64,000 nt of DNA from an uncultured Geobacteraceae bacterium (GTDB lineage: Bacteria > Desulfobacterota > Desulfuromonadia > Geobacterales > Pseudopelobacteraceae), in contig CAIRBT010000073.1 of assembly GCA_903876875.1 (NCBI GenBank), forward strand, positions 31,034 to 95,033. Reading direction: 5' to 3'. Shown piece after piece: positions 7,870 through 17,500 of this stretch. The notes under the pieces are model-generated. The model was given only the letters and a program-made list of their open reading frames with translations, searched no databases and was not told the origin of the DNA. Each line of letters opens with the position of its first letter. Within the stretch, counting starts at the first letter, position 1. A program made the position numbers and the translations under genes.

Positions 7870-9678
7870 CTACTTTATGAAATCACACATACCAATTGGA
7901 TCCACAATCAGAGCCACCCGCCCGTCTCCCAAGATGGTAGAACCGGCGATACAGGGTATATTAACAAGATACTTCCCCAGTGACTTGATTGCGACCTCTT
8001 GCTGTCCCACTAACCGCGTGACCACCAATCCTACCCGCTTATCCGCAGAACCAATGACTACCACGTAACAGGTAACGTCAGGTTCACGCTCCTGCTGAAC
8101 CTGAAAGACACTCTGGAGTCGTATAAGAGGGATCACTCGATCGCGAAGCTTGAGAACTTCCTGGTTGCCAATGGTATGAAATTGCTGCTGTTCAACTCGT
8201 AATGTTTCCAGGACAGAAGAGAGCGGTACACAGTACACTTCTGACTCCACCTCAACCAGCAGTGACTGAATAATAGCCAGTGTCAGTGGCAGACGGAGGA
8301 CAAATTCAGACCCCCTGCCCTTGTCGCTCTTGATATCAATCAAACCGTTCAGTTTTTTGATATTGGTTTTCACCACGTCCATACCAACACCACGGCCAGA
8401 AAGATCTGACGTTACCTCCTTGGTGGAAAAGCCTGGTAGAAAGATCAGGTCAAAGATCTCCCGCTGGCTCATGCCTACCAGCTGTTCTTCACTTATCAGC
8501 CCCTTTTCGACCGCTTTGCTGCTCACCCGATCAGTGTCGATACCACGGCCATCATCCGTAATACTGATAACAATCTGGTTTCCTTCGTGGAGTGCAGACA
8601 GTACCAAAACGCCGCAACGCGGCTTGCCTGACGCCAGGCGCTCTTCTGGGGATTCCAAGCCATGGTCTAAGGCATTACGAATGAGATGTATTAAAGGATC
8701 GCCAATTTCATCCACCACAGAGCGATCAAGCTCGGTCTCTTCGCCCACGATCTGAAGATCGACCTCTTTCTGTAAGTCACGGGAAACACTCCGGACGATA
8801 CGGGGAAATTTTTTAAAAACATTACCAACCGGTATCATACGCATCTTGAGCACCTGCATCTGTAATTCCGATGTCACGAAACTCATTCGTTTGGTAAGTT
8901 TGCCGAATTCTTCCTTAAAGTTCAGTTGGTCATCGCTATTTTGCTGGCGTTCTTGATTAAGCTGCGTCATCCGATTACGTTCAAGCACCAATTCACCCAC
9001 TTGATCCATCAGGTCATCCAAACGCTTGACGTCAACACGAACCGTCGAGTTATCAGTTAATGGTTCCTTCGCCTCAAGCTGCCGAGGTCGGGGGACAGGT
9101 GATGGTTTTACTACGATAGCGGGAGCAGCAGTGATACCAGGTGATGACACTCCGCTCCCGACTACGGGTGCAGGTTCTTGTACTAAAAGAGCTGACTCAT
9201 TCGACTCCGCTATCGTTTTCTCCTGCGGCACCGGCTCCGGCACACCTTCTGCTACCACCTCAGAACCAGAAATATTCAGCAGCTTAACCGTCGAATTATT
9301 AATTGCTATGAGTCGTTCGATTGTTTCACCGGTTTCCCGTTCCTTACCTTCACCATTGCGAATATCACCGATAAGAAGCTTTACCAGGTTGGTTGCCTCA
9401 AGAATGACGTCCATAATCTCATGGGTCAGGTGAATATCCCCATTACGAAGCCGATTCAGCACATTTTCAGCTTCATGGGTGACACGGATTAATGCTTCAA
9501 AACCCATGATGCCAGAAGCACCTTTAATGTTATGTACAAACCTGAAAATCTGATTGAGCAACGCGGTATCTTCCGGGCTTTTTTCAAGCACGATAAGATC
9601 ATCGTCCAGTAATTCCAAAATTTCTCTCATCTCAGAAATAAATGCTTCCAACATTTCTTGATCATGCTCTATCGGCAT
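7870..9678 (-). CDS. cheA: Chemotaxis histidine kinase CheA (short form)
   Basis: 602 residues: an Hpt/P1 domain with phospho-His near 49 (FRFVHNIKGASG), a Pro/Ala/Glu-rich linker at about 140-210, P3 dimerisation (RLDDLMDQVGELVLERNRM), a P4 ATPase with IHLIRNALDHG, DDGRGID and GRGVGMDVV, and a CheW-like P5. The length and the linker indicate that the P2 CheY/CheB-docking domain is missing, so transfer to the receiver would be direct. ATG at 9678 is 7 nt after AGAGGA. It is first in the cluster behind promoter copy C. Confidence 0.96.
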   Translation of the reverse strand: MPIEHDQEMLEAFISEMREILELLDDDLIVLEKSPEDTALLNQIFRFVHNIKGASGIMGFEALIRVTHEAENVLNRLRNGDIHLTHEIMDVILEATNLVKLLIGDIRNGEGKERETGETIERLIAINNSTVKLLNISGSEVVAEGVPEPVPQEKTIAESNESALLVQEPAPVVGSGVSSPGITAAPAIVVKPSPVPRPRQLEAKEPLTDNSTVRVDVKRLDDLMDQVGELVLERNRMTQLNQERQQNSDDQLNFKEEFGKLTKRMSFVTSELQMQVLKMRMIPVGNVFKKFPRIVRSVSRDLQKEVDLQIVGEETELDRSVVDEIGDPLIHLIRNALDHGLESPEERLASGKPRCGVLVLSALHEGNQIVISITDDGRGIDTDRVSSKAVEKGLISEEQLVGMSQREIFDLIFLPGFSTKEVTSDLSGRGVGMDVVKTNIKKLNGLIDIKSDKGRGSEFVLRLPLTLAIIQSLLVEVESEVYCVPLSSVLETLRVEQQQFHTIGNQEVLKLRDRVIPLIRLQSVFQVQQEREPDVTCYVVVIGSADKRVGLVVTRLVGQQEVAIKSLGKYLVNIPCIAGSTILGDGRVALIVDPIGMCDFIK

Positions 9679-9790
9679 CAGCACTTCCTCTCAACAGAGC
9701 AAAAGCAATACTCACGAGCGATCATTTTCCACTCTCTCAGCATCACATTTCACTCCTACAAAATACCCGTACGCGTAAGGTTATTCTGTC

Positions 9791-9925
9791 AGAATAACAG
9801 CAATCAACAGCTTTGTCTGTCGCGGAACAACTACAAATCAAAAAAATTAAAATAATATATTTATTTTTTTAGAATGAATGAGGTACGCGCACCACGAAAA
9901 AGGGCACCCGCGAGGGGTGCCCTAC
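9791..9925 (-). promoter_or_regulatory. Promoter region with conserved 24-bp element (copy C)
   Basis: The core at 9813-9836 reads on the minus strand TTGTAGTTGTTC then CGCGACAGACAA. A TTATTCT -10-like sequence is at 9791-9797, and an A/T-rich stretch lies at 9837-9872. It lies about 110 bp before cheA. The similarity to copy B runs on to the hairpin at 9901-9923. Confidence 0.55.
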
Positions 9926-9963
9926 AATGAGATTTCCGTAGGGGCGACCCCATGTGGTCGCCC
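9901..9963. repeat. Two adjacent intergenic hairpins
   Basis: AGGGCACCC/GGGTGCCCT with a 5-nt loop (9901-9923) is followed by GGGCGACC/GGTCGCCC (9942-9963). The second resembles the dispersed GGGGCGACC-type palindromes found in many bacterial intergenic spaces. The rest of 9964-10290 shows no convincing gene; only a ten-codon GLSKNTVRK stretch at about 10174-10200 recalls a transposase helix-turn-helix. Confidence 0.55.
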
Positions 9964-10292
9964 GGTTTTGAATGGATGGTGGCACCGATGGTGACGGGTA
10001 AAACAGTCGAACGCCCAATTTTAACCGCTGATGGAGCTCATTATATCACGGGTACGCCAGAACGTGCCGGATACCCGGTGCGATATTTTGGGCTAAAAAT
10101 AACGGGTATCCATATTTCATGATTGATTTGGGGGGTATCCGGCCAATCACACCACCAGCTCGGTAAGTAATTAGGCTTGAGCAAAAATACCGTACGGAAA
10201 TAGTCAAACGTGAACGTACGAAAGACGTCGGCTGGCAATGCAACGCATGGCCAACGGTTTTCCCGGATGGAGAGGTCGGGTTCGCAGTACGT

Positions 10293-10338
10293 ACTGTCAT
10301 ATGCAACAGATCAAACGAAATTCAACTGTCACATACGG
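10293..10338 (+). promoter_or_regulatory. Candidate class I enhancer sites (two)
   Basis: ACTGTCATATGCAACAG (10293-10309, dyad CTGT/ACAG) and AACTGTCACATACGG (10324-10338) resemble sites at 12120, 29274, 34420 and 60964. They end about 75-105 bp before the -24 element at 10415, normal for a sigma-54 activator. Confidence 0.45.
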
Positions 10339-10413
10339 CGGCTTCCCGCTTCCCCCGTCAAACCACACGTAATATCCCCTTTCTAATCAGTATGTTGACC
10401 TCCCCAGCTCCTC

Positions 10414-10430
10414 TGGCACGTTAGTCGCAA
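10414..10430 (+). promoter_or_regulatory. Sigma-54 promoter
   Basis: TGGCACGTTAGTCGC has an ideal -24 block, GG-N10-GC spacing and a slightly off -12 (TCGC). It lies 77 bp before the Lys/Ala-rich protein start. Confidence 0.6.
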
Positions 10431-10506
10431 CGAAGATCACTACCAACGAGTACATGGAGAAGCTCAAGAGTTCGCCAGATACTTTACCATACTGGAGGTA
10501 GCACCT

Positions 10507-10860
10507 ATGAAAAGAATACTCACCGTCGTCTCCGCCCTCGCACTCATGTCATTCACCACAGCAGTATTTGCGTCTGAAGCACAAAAACCAGTCGTTATTG
10601 CCGATGATGCGACGGTTGCTCCGACGGACGATGTCATGAAAAAGCACGAAAAGGCACTGAAAGCCGAAGGAAAAGCGGCGAAGGAAAAAGTGGAGGCGGA
10701 AGCAAAAGCGGTAAAAGCAAAATCGAAAGCTGAAGCAAAAGCGGCAAAAGCAAAAATCAAGGCTGAAGCGAAGGAAGCAAAAGCAAAGATAAAAGCTGCG
10801 AAAGCGAAAGCAAAAACAGAAGCAGACGCGGCTAAAGAAAGCACTCCAGCAGAAAAGTAG
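10507..10860 (+). CDS. Secreted Lys/Ala/Glu-rich repetitive protein
   Basis: 117 residues. A signal peptide (about 1-22, MKRILTVVSALALMS to VFAS) is followed by a short Asp/Val-rich stretch. About 75 residues built from KA/EAKAK repeats follow, which should form a single highly charged alpha-helix in the periplasm. The composition resembles histone-H1-like or envelope-stress helical proteins, but no family is recognised. A GGAGG site lies 7 nt before the ATG. It is followed 40 bp later by a CsbD gene and probably co-transcribed from the sigma-54 promoter at 10414, suggesting a stress or stationary-phase role (inference). Confidence 0.85.
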   Translation: MKRILTVVSALALMSFTTAVFASEAQKPVVIADDATVAPTDDVMKKHEKALKAEGKAAKEKVEAEAKAVKAKSKAEAKAAKAKIKAEAKEAKAKIKAAKAKAKTEADAAKESTPAEK

Positions 10861-10900
10861 TCAGGAAAGCGGCAGACACCATCAAAAAAGGAGCACTACT

Positions 10901-11080
10901 ATGACCTCACATACGAGAGACAAAATTGAAGGCAAATTTCACGAAGTAAAGGGCAAGACCAAAGAGGTTGCCGGAAAACTCACGGGAAATCATACGTTGG
11001 AAGCCGAAGGAACCGCTGAGAACATAGCCGGTCAAATTCAGGAAAAAGTCGGTCAGGCAAAAAAAGTTCTCGATAAATAG
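10901..11080 (+). CDS. CsbD-family small stress protein
   Basis: 59 residues (MTSHTRDKIEGKFHEVKGKT, KEVAGKLTGN, ending IQEKVGQAKKVLDK). The IEGKxxEVKGKxKEVAGK pattern is the CsbD signature. These small hydrophilic proteins are induced by general stress; their biochemical function is unknown. An AAAAAAGGAG site precedes the ATG. It is the last gene before two hairpins, the second a clear terminator. Confidence 0.9.
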   Translation: MTSHTRDKIEGKFHEVKGKTKEVAGKLTGNHTLEAEGTAENIAGQIQEKVGQAKKVLDK

Positions 11081-11098
11081 TTTTTTCCCGTTGTAGGA

Positions 11099-11117
11099 GA
11101 GTGTTGTTGCAACACTC
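11099..11117. repeat. Perfect 8-bp stem hairpin
   Basis: GAGTGTTG and CAACACTC flank TTG. It may be an mRNA stabilising hairpin between csbD and the terminator. Confidence 0.5.
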
Positions 11118-11123
11118 AGGAAA

Positions 11124-11156
11124 ACGCCTCTGAAAACTCCCCAGAGGCGTTTTTTT
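11124..11156 (+). terminator. Rho-independent terminator
   Basis: ACGCCTCTG/CAGAGGCGT stem, 9-nt loop, then a run of seven T. It ends the csbD transcript. Confidence 0.85.
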
Positions 11157-11324
11157 ATGTCGAGACATCAATAAACAAAGTCAGACACCACGAAGCGGAA
11201 CATACAGACAACGACCAACGCCAATTTATTTGGTTACGTTACAGCGCACCTCATTATTCCGGCAAACCAGAAGCTCTCAGCACCGGGGCACTTTTGGCCT
11301 GCGACATGCCTTTCGCCAGAAATA

Positions 11325-11954
11325 TTACAGCTTGGGAATCCGGATCCGGCTGATCATGAGCGATCCGGAAACGGCAAACAAGAGCACCAGCGGATGCAGA
11401 ATAAAACCGGCAACAGAAAGCTGACCAAACCAGAGATTCTCACGCAGGGCACCACTCCGGGCGGCCCAAAGCAGCATGATTACCAGCAGTAACGACGTCG
11501 GAATGGGCGTCCCTTCAAAATAGGCTACCTTGCCATCTTCCCCCGCCAGAGTTTCTGCCGTCACATTGTAGCGTGCCAGGCGGGAGACGCCACAGACCAC
11601 GAAACCAATCAGCACGATACGGTCATAAAGCCCCTGCATACCGCACCCATAGGCGATGAGAGCCGGAGCCACCCCAAAGGAGATGACATCGGCAAGGGAA
11701 TCAAGCTCCCGCCCCAGTCCGGAACTTTTCTGGCGCCAGCGGGCTATCCGGCCATCCATCACATCAAAAAACAATGCGCCCAAAAGCAGCCAGCACGCAA
11801 AGTACACATGGATGACGTCGGTTGTCTGAATATAGCTCACCATGGAAAAGAGTGCCCCGGTACCACATACCGCATTGGCCAGTGTGAACCAGTCGGCAAG
11901 ATGAAATTCCCGGATCATGGCAAAGGGTTTCTGTGGTGTATCTCCGTTTCTCAT
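11325..11954 (-). CDS. pssA: CDP-diacylglycerol-serine O-phosphatidyltransferase
   Basis: A 209-residue integral membrane enzyme making phosphatidylserine from CDP-diacylglycerol and serine, the first step to phosphatidylethanolamine. The CDP-alcohol phosphotransferase motif DG-x2-AR-x8-G-x3-D-x3-D is complete (FDVMDGRIARW, then GLGRELDSLAD). About six membrane helices are visible. A GTGAGG sequence 8 nt upstream supports the ATG. It is a single-gene unit with its own -24/-12 promoter; no psd gene is adjacent. Confidence 0.92.
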   Translation of the reverse strand: MRNGDTPQKPFAMIREFHLADWFTLANAVCGTGALFSMVSYIQTTDVIHVYFACWLLLGALFFDVMDGRIARWRQKSSGLGRELDSLADVISFGVAPALIAYGCGMQGLYDRIVLIGFVVCGVSRLARYNVTAETLAGEDGKVAYFEGTPIPTSLLLVIMLLWAARSGALRENLWFGQLSVAGFILHPLVLLFAVSGSLMISRIRIPKL

Positions 11955-11998
11955 GGTTTGTTACCTCACTTTTATCAACTTTCTTCGGAATCGATCCT

Positions 11999-12016
11999 AA
12001 GCAACGATAGTGCCAG
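11999..12016 (-). promoter_or_regulatory. Sigma-54 promoter of pssA
   Basis: On the minus strand TGGCACTATCGTTGCTT, GG-N10-GC, 47 bp before the pssA ATG. Confidence 0.7.
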
Positions 12017-12095
12017 AAGATCACGCCCCATACCACAACTATGATGCACTCGTAAAAAAACAGCAGATGTTACCTCAGGCAGACAGGTTGCTCAT

Positions 12096-12131
12096 CCGTC
12101 ACTGGTGACGGGAGCACCAAATGTAACAGTT
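12096..12131. promoter_or_regulatory. Palindrome and class I enhancer site between divergent promoters
   Basis: CCGTCAC-TG-GTGACGG (12096-12111) is a 7-bp dyad, and AATGTAACAGTT (12120-12131, reverse AACTGTTACATT) matches the core at 29274. Both are placed between the divergent sigma-54 promoters of pssA and nfnA, at 83-106 bp from each. Confidence 0.45.
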
Positions 12132-12211
12132 TTCACCCGGAGAGAGCGGCAGATATATCTGAAATTACGTTCGATTTTGGCCGGTTAGCTCTGCAGTATC
12201 CAGAAAAATTT

Positions 12212-12229
12212 CTGGCGTAGATGTTGCTT
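12212..12229 (+). promoter_or_regulatory. Sigma-54 promoter of the nfn operon
   Basis: TGGCGTAGATGTTGCTT, GG-N10-GC, about 67 bp before the nfnA ATG. Confidence 0.65.
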
Positions 12230-12293
12230 CCTTCAAAAGTCCATCATACCGATGGCATGGGGTGGCTGACAATGACAAACCGGAGCAGTACCG

Positions 12294-13143
12294 ATGTTTA
12301 AGATAATCAGTAACGATATAATTGCCGAAAACCTTCATAAACTGGTGCTCTTCGCGCCCCGCGTTGCCCGCGCCCGTAAGGCGGGACAGTTTGTTATGGT
12401 GCGACTGGCCCGGGGTGAGGAGCGGATACCGCTTACCATCAGCGACGCCGACCCGGAGGCGGGAACAATTACCCTCTTCATTCAGGCCATTGGCATGGCA
12501 ACCAGAAAAATTGTTACGGCACGCGCGGGGGAGTCAATCAGAGATGTTGCCGGCCCCCTTGGTCAGGCAACCCGCATAACCCGCTGGGGAAGGGTTGTCT
12601 GTGTGGGGGGGGGGCGTTGGAACCGCCGTGCTATACCCCTTGGTAAAAGCTCTTGCCGAGGCCGGGAACCAGGTGACCACCATTATCGGTGGCCGTTCCC
12701 AACCTTTCATTATCCTTGCCAAAGAACTGACCTCCCTTTCCACCACACTGATTATCACGACGGAAGATGGCAGTCTGGGTATGCAGGGTTTTGTGACCGC
12801 TCCGCTTGCGCAGCTGCTAGGTGATGCGGAACACGTTCCACAGGCGGTCTTTGCCGTGGGGCCGGTGCCAATGATGAAGGCCGTTGTCGCCATGACCCGT
12901 CCTTTGAAGATTGAGACTATTGTCAGTCTCAACCCGATCATGATTGACGGCACCGGCATGTGCGGCGGCTGCCGGGTTACTATCGGTGCGGAGACCAAAT
13001 TCGCCTGCGTGGACGGGCCGGAATTCAATGGCCATCTGGTGGATTTTGACAACCTTGCCGATCGGTTGACCTGTTACCGTTCTGAAGAAGCCACTCACGG
13101 CATGCCGTCGGAGTGCAAAATTGGTCGGGGTACCACACCATGA
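12294..13143 (+). CDS. nfnA: Ferredoxin-NADP reductase alpha subunit (NfnA/SudB-like), frameshifted
   Basis: A flavoprotein subunit that binds FAD and a [2Fe-2S] cluster and works with NfnB to exchange electrons between NAD(P)H and ferredoxin (or sulfide/polysulfide in the Sud form). The first frame (12294 to about 12614) carries the FAD-binding barrel. It should continue VVCVGGG into VGTAVLYPLVKAL, but that lies in the next frame, which runs to 13143. The 2Fe-2S motif GMCGGC with a distant Cys in KFACVDG is intact. The shift is at a run of ten G (12605-12614); nine would restore one frame. It may be a sequencing error, a recent mutation or a slippage switch. Confidence 0.8.
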
Positions 13144-14585
13144 ACGAGTCACTCGCCAGCAAAGCCCAACGAGCCATGCCACGGGCTGCCATGCATGAAT
13201 TATCTGCCGAAGAGCGACAACATAGCTTTGCCGAGGTTAATACCGGCTTCACGGCTGAACAGGCACTCTCCGAGGCGACGCGCTGCCTCCAATGCAAAAC
13301 CCGCCCCTGCGTCAGTGGCTGTCCGGTTCGAGTAGCAATCCCCGAGTTCATTGCCGCACTGGCCTCCGGTGAGCTGCCCCGTTCGGTGCAAATACTGAGA
13401 CAGAACAATGCGCTGCCAGCGGTATGCGGCCGGGTATGTCCCCAGGAAATCCAGTGTGAAGCCCGCTGCGTACGGAAGAAAAACGGCGAAGCGGTGGCAA
13501 TTGGTTGCCTGGAACGCTATGTGGCTGACTGGGAAATAAATCATCAGGATCAGGTAGTGACAGAACCACTCCCCCCCCACACCGGGAAAAGAGTTGTCGT
13601 GGTCGGCAGCGGCCCGGCAGGTCTCACCGCCGCCGGGGAACTGGCACGCTACGGCCATGCTGTTACCATTTTCGAGGCACTTCACGATTGTGGCGGTGTA
13701 CTCCGCTACGGCATTCCGGAATTTCGGCTGCCGAAGAAGATTGTTGATGGGGAAATGGCGCATCTGAGTGCCCTGGGAGTAACCATTGAATACAATGTGA
13801 TTATCGGCAAGACCATCACGCTTGCTGAATTACAGGAGCAGTTTGATGGCATATTTATCGCCAACGGTGCCGGGTTACCCCGCTTACTCAACATACCGGG
13901 TGAAAATCTCAAAGGGGTCTATACCGCCAACGAGTTTCTGACCAGGGTAAATTTAATGGAAGCGGGACGCAGCAGCAACAGCATGACACCGGTCATCATG
14001 CGCCGTGAAGTAGTGGTAATCGGTGGCGGCAATACGGCCATTGATTGCGTACGCACGGCACGAAGGCTTGGTGCCCAGCGGGCACTCCTTGTGTATCGAC
14101 GGAGTGAAGCAGAAATGCCCGCCAGAACCGAAGAGGTTCGGCACGCCCGGGAAGAGGGTATTGAATTCGGTATGCTCACCTCACCAACGGCGATTCTCGC
14201 CACAAAAGATGGCTGGGTTTCTGCCCTGAGATGCGTGAGAATACGGCTTGGCCCGGCGGATGACTCGGGGCGACAACGGCCGGAAGTGATTGAGGGGTCT
14301 GAGTTTGAACTGTCGGCAGGTGTGGTCATAAACGCAGTGGGTGCCGCACCGAATCCACTCTTTTCTGCAACAGTCCCCCAACTGCCGCTCAACACATCAG
14401 GCACCATTATCATAGATGCCACCGGTGAAACCGGCATTCATGGCGTCTTTGCCGGTGGCGACATTGTCCGGGGGGGAGCCACAGTCATTCTCGCTATGGG
14501 AGACGGTAAACGTGCAGCCGGGGCACTACATCGCTCCTTAGCCTCATCAGGGGAAAGGTGCCCAAATGGAACAAGAAGGAGCTGA
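13140..14585 (+). CDS. nfnB: NADPH-dependent oxidoreductase beta subunit (NfnB/GltD-like)
   Basis: A 481-residue homologue of the glutamate synthase small subunit. N-terminal Fe-S cluster ligands are [15 protein letters not shown] and [15 protein letters not shown]. The FAD Rossmann motif is [18 protein letters not shown] (near 150), the NAD(P)H motif is [13 protein letters not shown] (near 295), and the C-terminal end is [15 protein letters not shown]. It partners with NfnA. ATG at 13140 overlaps the nfnA stop as ATGA, which favours it over an in-frame ATG nine codons earlier. No large glutamate synthase subunit is nearby, supporting the Nfn/Sud role rather than GltD. Confidence 0.88.
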   Translation: MNESLASKAQRAMPRAAMHELSAEERQHSFAEVNTGFTAEQALSEATRCLQCKTRPCVSGCPVRVAIPEFIAALASGELPRSVQILRQNNALPAVCGRVCPQEIQCEARCVRKKNGEAVAIGCLERYVADWEINHQDQVVTEPLPPHTGKRVVVVGSGPAGLTAAGELARYGHAVTIFEALHDCGGVLRYGIPEFRLPKKIVDGEMAHLSALGVTIEYNVIIGKTITLAELQEQFDGIFIANGAGLPRLLNIPGENLKGVYTANEFLTRVNLMEAGRSSNSMTPVIMRREVVVIGGGNTAIDCVRTARRLGAQRALLVYRRSEAEMPARTEEVRHAREEGIEFGMLTSPTAILATKDGWVSALRCVRIRLGPADDSGRQRPEVIEGSEFELSAGVVINAVGAAPNPLFSATVPQLPLNTSGTIIIDATGETGIHGVFAGGDIVRGGATVILAMGDGKRAAGALHRSLASSGERCPNGTRRS

Positions 14586-14589
14586 ATCA

Positions 14590-17500
14590 ATGGGGCAGCA
14601 CGAGCTCTTTAAAACCGCAGTAGTGCAGAAGGCCATTTTCACGAGTACCAGCTTTGTAAGTATCGCCACCGATGCCGATGGAGTCATCAAACTTTTCAAT
14701 GCCGGTGCCGAGCGAATACTGGGGTACACAGCCGTCGAGGTGATAAACCAGATCACACCGGCCCACCTCTCCGATCCAGAGGCATTGATGGTACGGGCTC
14801 AAAGCGTCAGTAGTGAACTCAACACAACGATCACCCCCGACTTTGAAGCACTGGTGAGCAAAGCCTCTCGCGGACTCGATGACAGCTACGAATGGACGTA
14901 CCTCCGGAAGGATGGCAGCGACTTCCCAGCCGTCGTCTCGGTCATGGCTCTCCGCGACGATGAAACTACGATCATCGGCTATCTGCTGATTGGCACCGAC
15001 AACAGTGCCCGGAAGGAAGCAGAAGAGGCACTCCGCGAAAGGGAACTACGCCACGCATATACCATGGAACTGTCCCAGTTGTTTGAGTGGGAATATGATG
15101 TGGAGAGCGGTCTCTTTAACTTCAGCGACTACTACTACTCTCTCCATGGCACCACTGCCAAGCGAGAAGGTGGTCATTTGATGTCTGCGGTGGATTTCGC
15201 CCGTAATTTTTTACATATGGATGACGCTCCAATTGTCGGCGAAGAAATTGCCAAGGCACTGGTCACCACAGATCCGGAATACACGGCCAAACACGAAGTC
15301 AGGGTGTATCGAAGGAACGGTGAACTGCGTCATGTGAGCGTGGTGCTTGCTATTACCAAAGATAACGCAGGGCGAACCACCGGCATACGCGGTACCAACC
15401 AGGATATTACCGTGCGAAAGCTGGCTGAAGAGGCGTTGCACAAAGCGGGAGCACTGCAGAACGCAATTTTCAACAGTGCCAACTTTTCAAGTATCGCCAC
15501 CGATGCCAAGGGGGTCATCCAGATATTCAACGTCGGAGCCGAGCGGATGTTGGGCTATACGGCGGGCGAAGTGAGGAACAAGATTACTCCGGCAGATATT
15601 TCCGATCCGCAGGAGATTATTACGCGTGCCAAAGCACTCAGCATAGAGCTTGACACCCCTATTACACCCGGCTTTGAGGCGTTGGTGTTCAAGGCTTCTC
15701 GTGGCATTGAGGATATCTATGAACTGACATATATACGCAAGGACGGCAGTTGTTTTCCGGCGGTGGTCTCGGTGACGGCCCTGCGTGATGATGAAAACAC
15801 CATTATCGGCTATCTGCTGATCAGCACCGACAATACGGCTCGCAAGCAAATCGAGGAAGAACAGAAACAGCTCAGCCAGCGACTGCGTGACCATCAATTT
15901 TATACCCGTTCCCTGTTTGAATCCAACATCGACGCCATCATGACAACCGACCCGGCGGGAATCATCACCGACGTTAATAAACAGATGGAGGTACTCACCG
16001 ATTGCACCCGCGATGAACTGATAGGAGCACCATTCAAGAATTATTTCACCGATCCGGCACGGGCCCAGACCTCGATCAAACAGGTATTGAACGAAAAGAA
16101 GGTCACCAACTACGAACTCACGGCACGGGCCAGGGATGGCAAAGAAACGGTGGTCTCCTTCAATGCCACCACCTTCTATGACCGGGACAGAAAGCTCCAG
16201 GGGGTGTTTGCCGCCGCCCGGGACGTCACCGAGCGCAAACGCCTGGATCAGGTTCTACAGGAAAAGAACATCGAACTGGAGAGTGCCCGAAATACGGCAG
16301 AAAAGGCGAATCTGACCAAGTCGGAGTTTTTTGCCACCATGAGTCACGAAATCCGGACGCCGATGAATGCCATTATCGGCCTGGCCCATCTGCTAGGGGG
16401 CTCGAACCTTTCCCTGCGGCAGCACGATTACCTCCTTAAAATAATGGCTTCCTCAAAATCCTTACTGAACATTATTAACGATATTCTGGATTTTTCAAAA
16501 ATTGAGGCGGGAAAGTTGGAACTGAGCAAAGAACCTTTCCAACTAGAGACGGTGCTCCATGACCTCGCCACCATCATCAGTGGCACCGGTCAAAACAATA
16601 ATGTGGAAATACTGTTCTCAATCTCGCCGGATCTGCCGACCTCACTGATCGGTGATGACCAGCGACTGCGGCAGATGCTGATCAATCTGTGTGGCAATGC
16701 CATCAAATTTACCGATCGGGGTGAAGTCTGTGTGTTGGTCGAAGCGGTAGAATTAAGTGACCAGCAGGTAGTCCTCCGTTTTATCGTGCGTGATACCGGC
16801 ATCGGCATGAACGAGGAGCAGATTTCCCGGTTATTTTCAGCGTTCAATCAGGCGGACAGCTCCACCACCAGGCGCTATGGGGGCACCGGACTTGGACTTG
16901 CCATCTGTGGCCGCCTGGCAACTCTGATGGGGGGCACCATCGGTGTCGAGAGCGAACCGGGCAAGGGGAGCACCTTTTTCTTCACCGCCAAGTTTGAACG
17001 CACCACAGCCGAATATGACCATAGTGACCTGTTACTTCATTGTGTTAATGCATTACGTCATCTGCGGATTCTCATCATCGACGACTCCCCGCTTGCCACC
17101 AGCATCATGTCCACATATGCCAAAAGCTTCGGGTGGCACTGCAGCGTGACGGTCGATTTTGCCGATGGTTTGGAGCTGATAAACCGCATGGCGGTTGTGG
17201 GAGAGGCCTTTGACGTCGTGCTGCTGGACTGGCACCTGAATGGGCTGGACGGTGTGGATGCCATCTACCGACTTGGGGCGATCATCGATGTCCCCCCCCA
17301 TATCGTCGTCCTGACCAACGGTTTCTACCTGAACAACGAGTTACTTGGCTTGGTGAACAGTGACGGCATCCGCACCTTGAGTAAACCACTCACGTCGTCG
17401 ATGCTGTTCGATGCGGTCGCAAATGTACTTGGCTGCCAGACGCGGGACGTGGCCAACCTGGGTTACGACCCCTCATCGGCAAGTATGATCGGCACACGGT

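Noticed and set aside
9942..9963. GGGCGACC palindrome considered as a CRISPR repeat
   Set aside because: Single copy with no spacer-repeat periodicity; no cas genes in the window.
10174..10240. GLSKNTVRK stretch followed, after a frameshift, by IVKRERTKDVG, recalling an IS21-type transposase helix-turn-helix
   Set aside because: Only about 20 residues across two frames with a stop between; too little to call an insertion-sequence remnant.
10041..10306. Two overlapping minus-strand frames of 65 and 86 codons before the Lys/Ala-rich gene
   Set aside because: No ribosome site, Trp/Pro/Tyr-rich composition typical of chance frames, and no family. Region 9964-10290 is left without a gene call.
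12294..12824. A separate 176-residue protein from the first nfnA frame
   Set aside because: After the G run this frame leaves the family sequence; the conserved continuation is in the next frame, so it is one disrupted gene.
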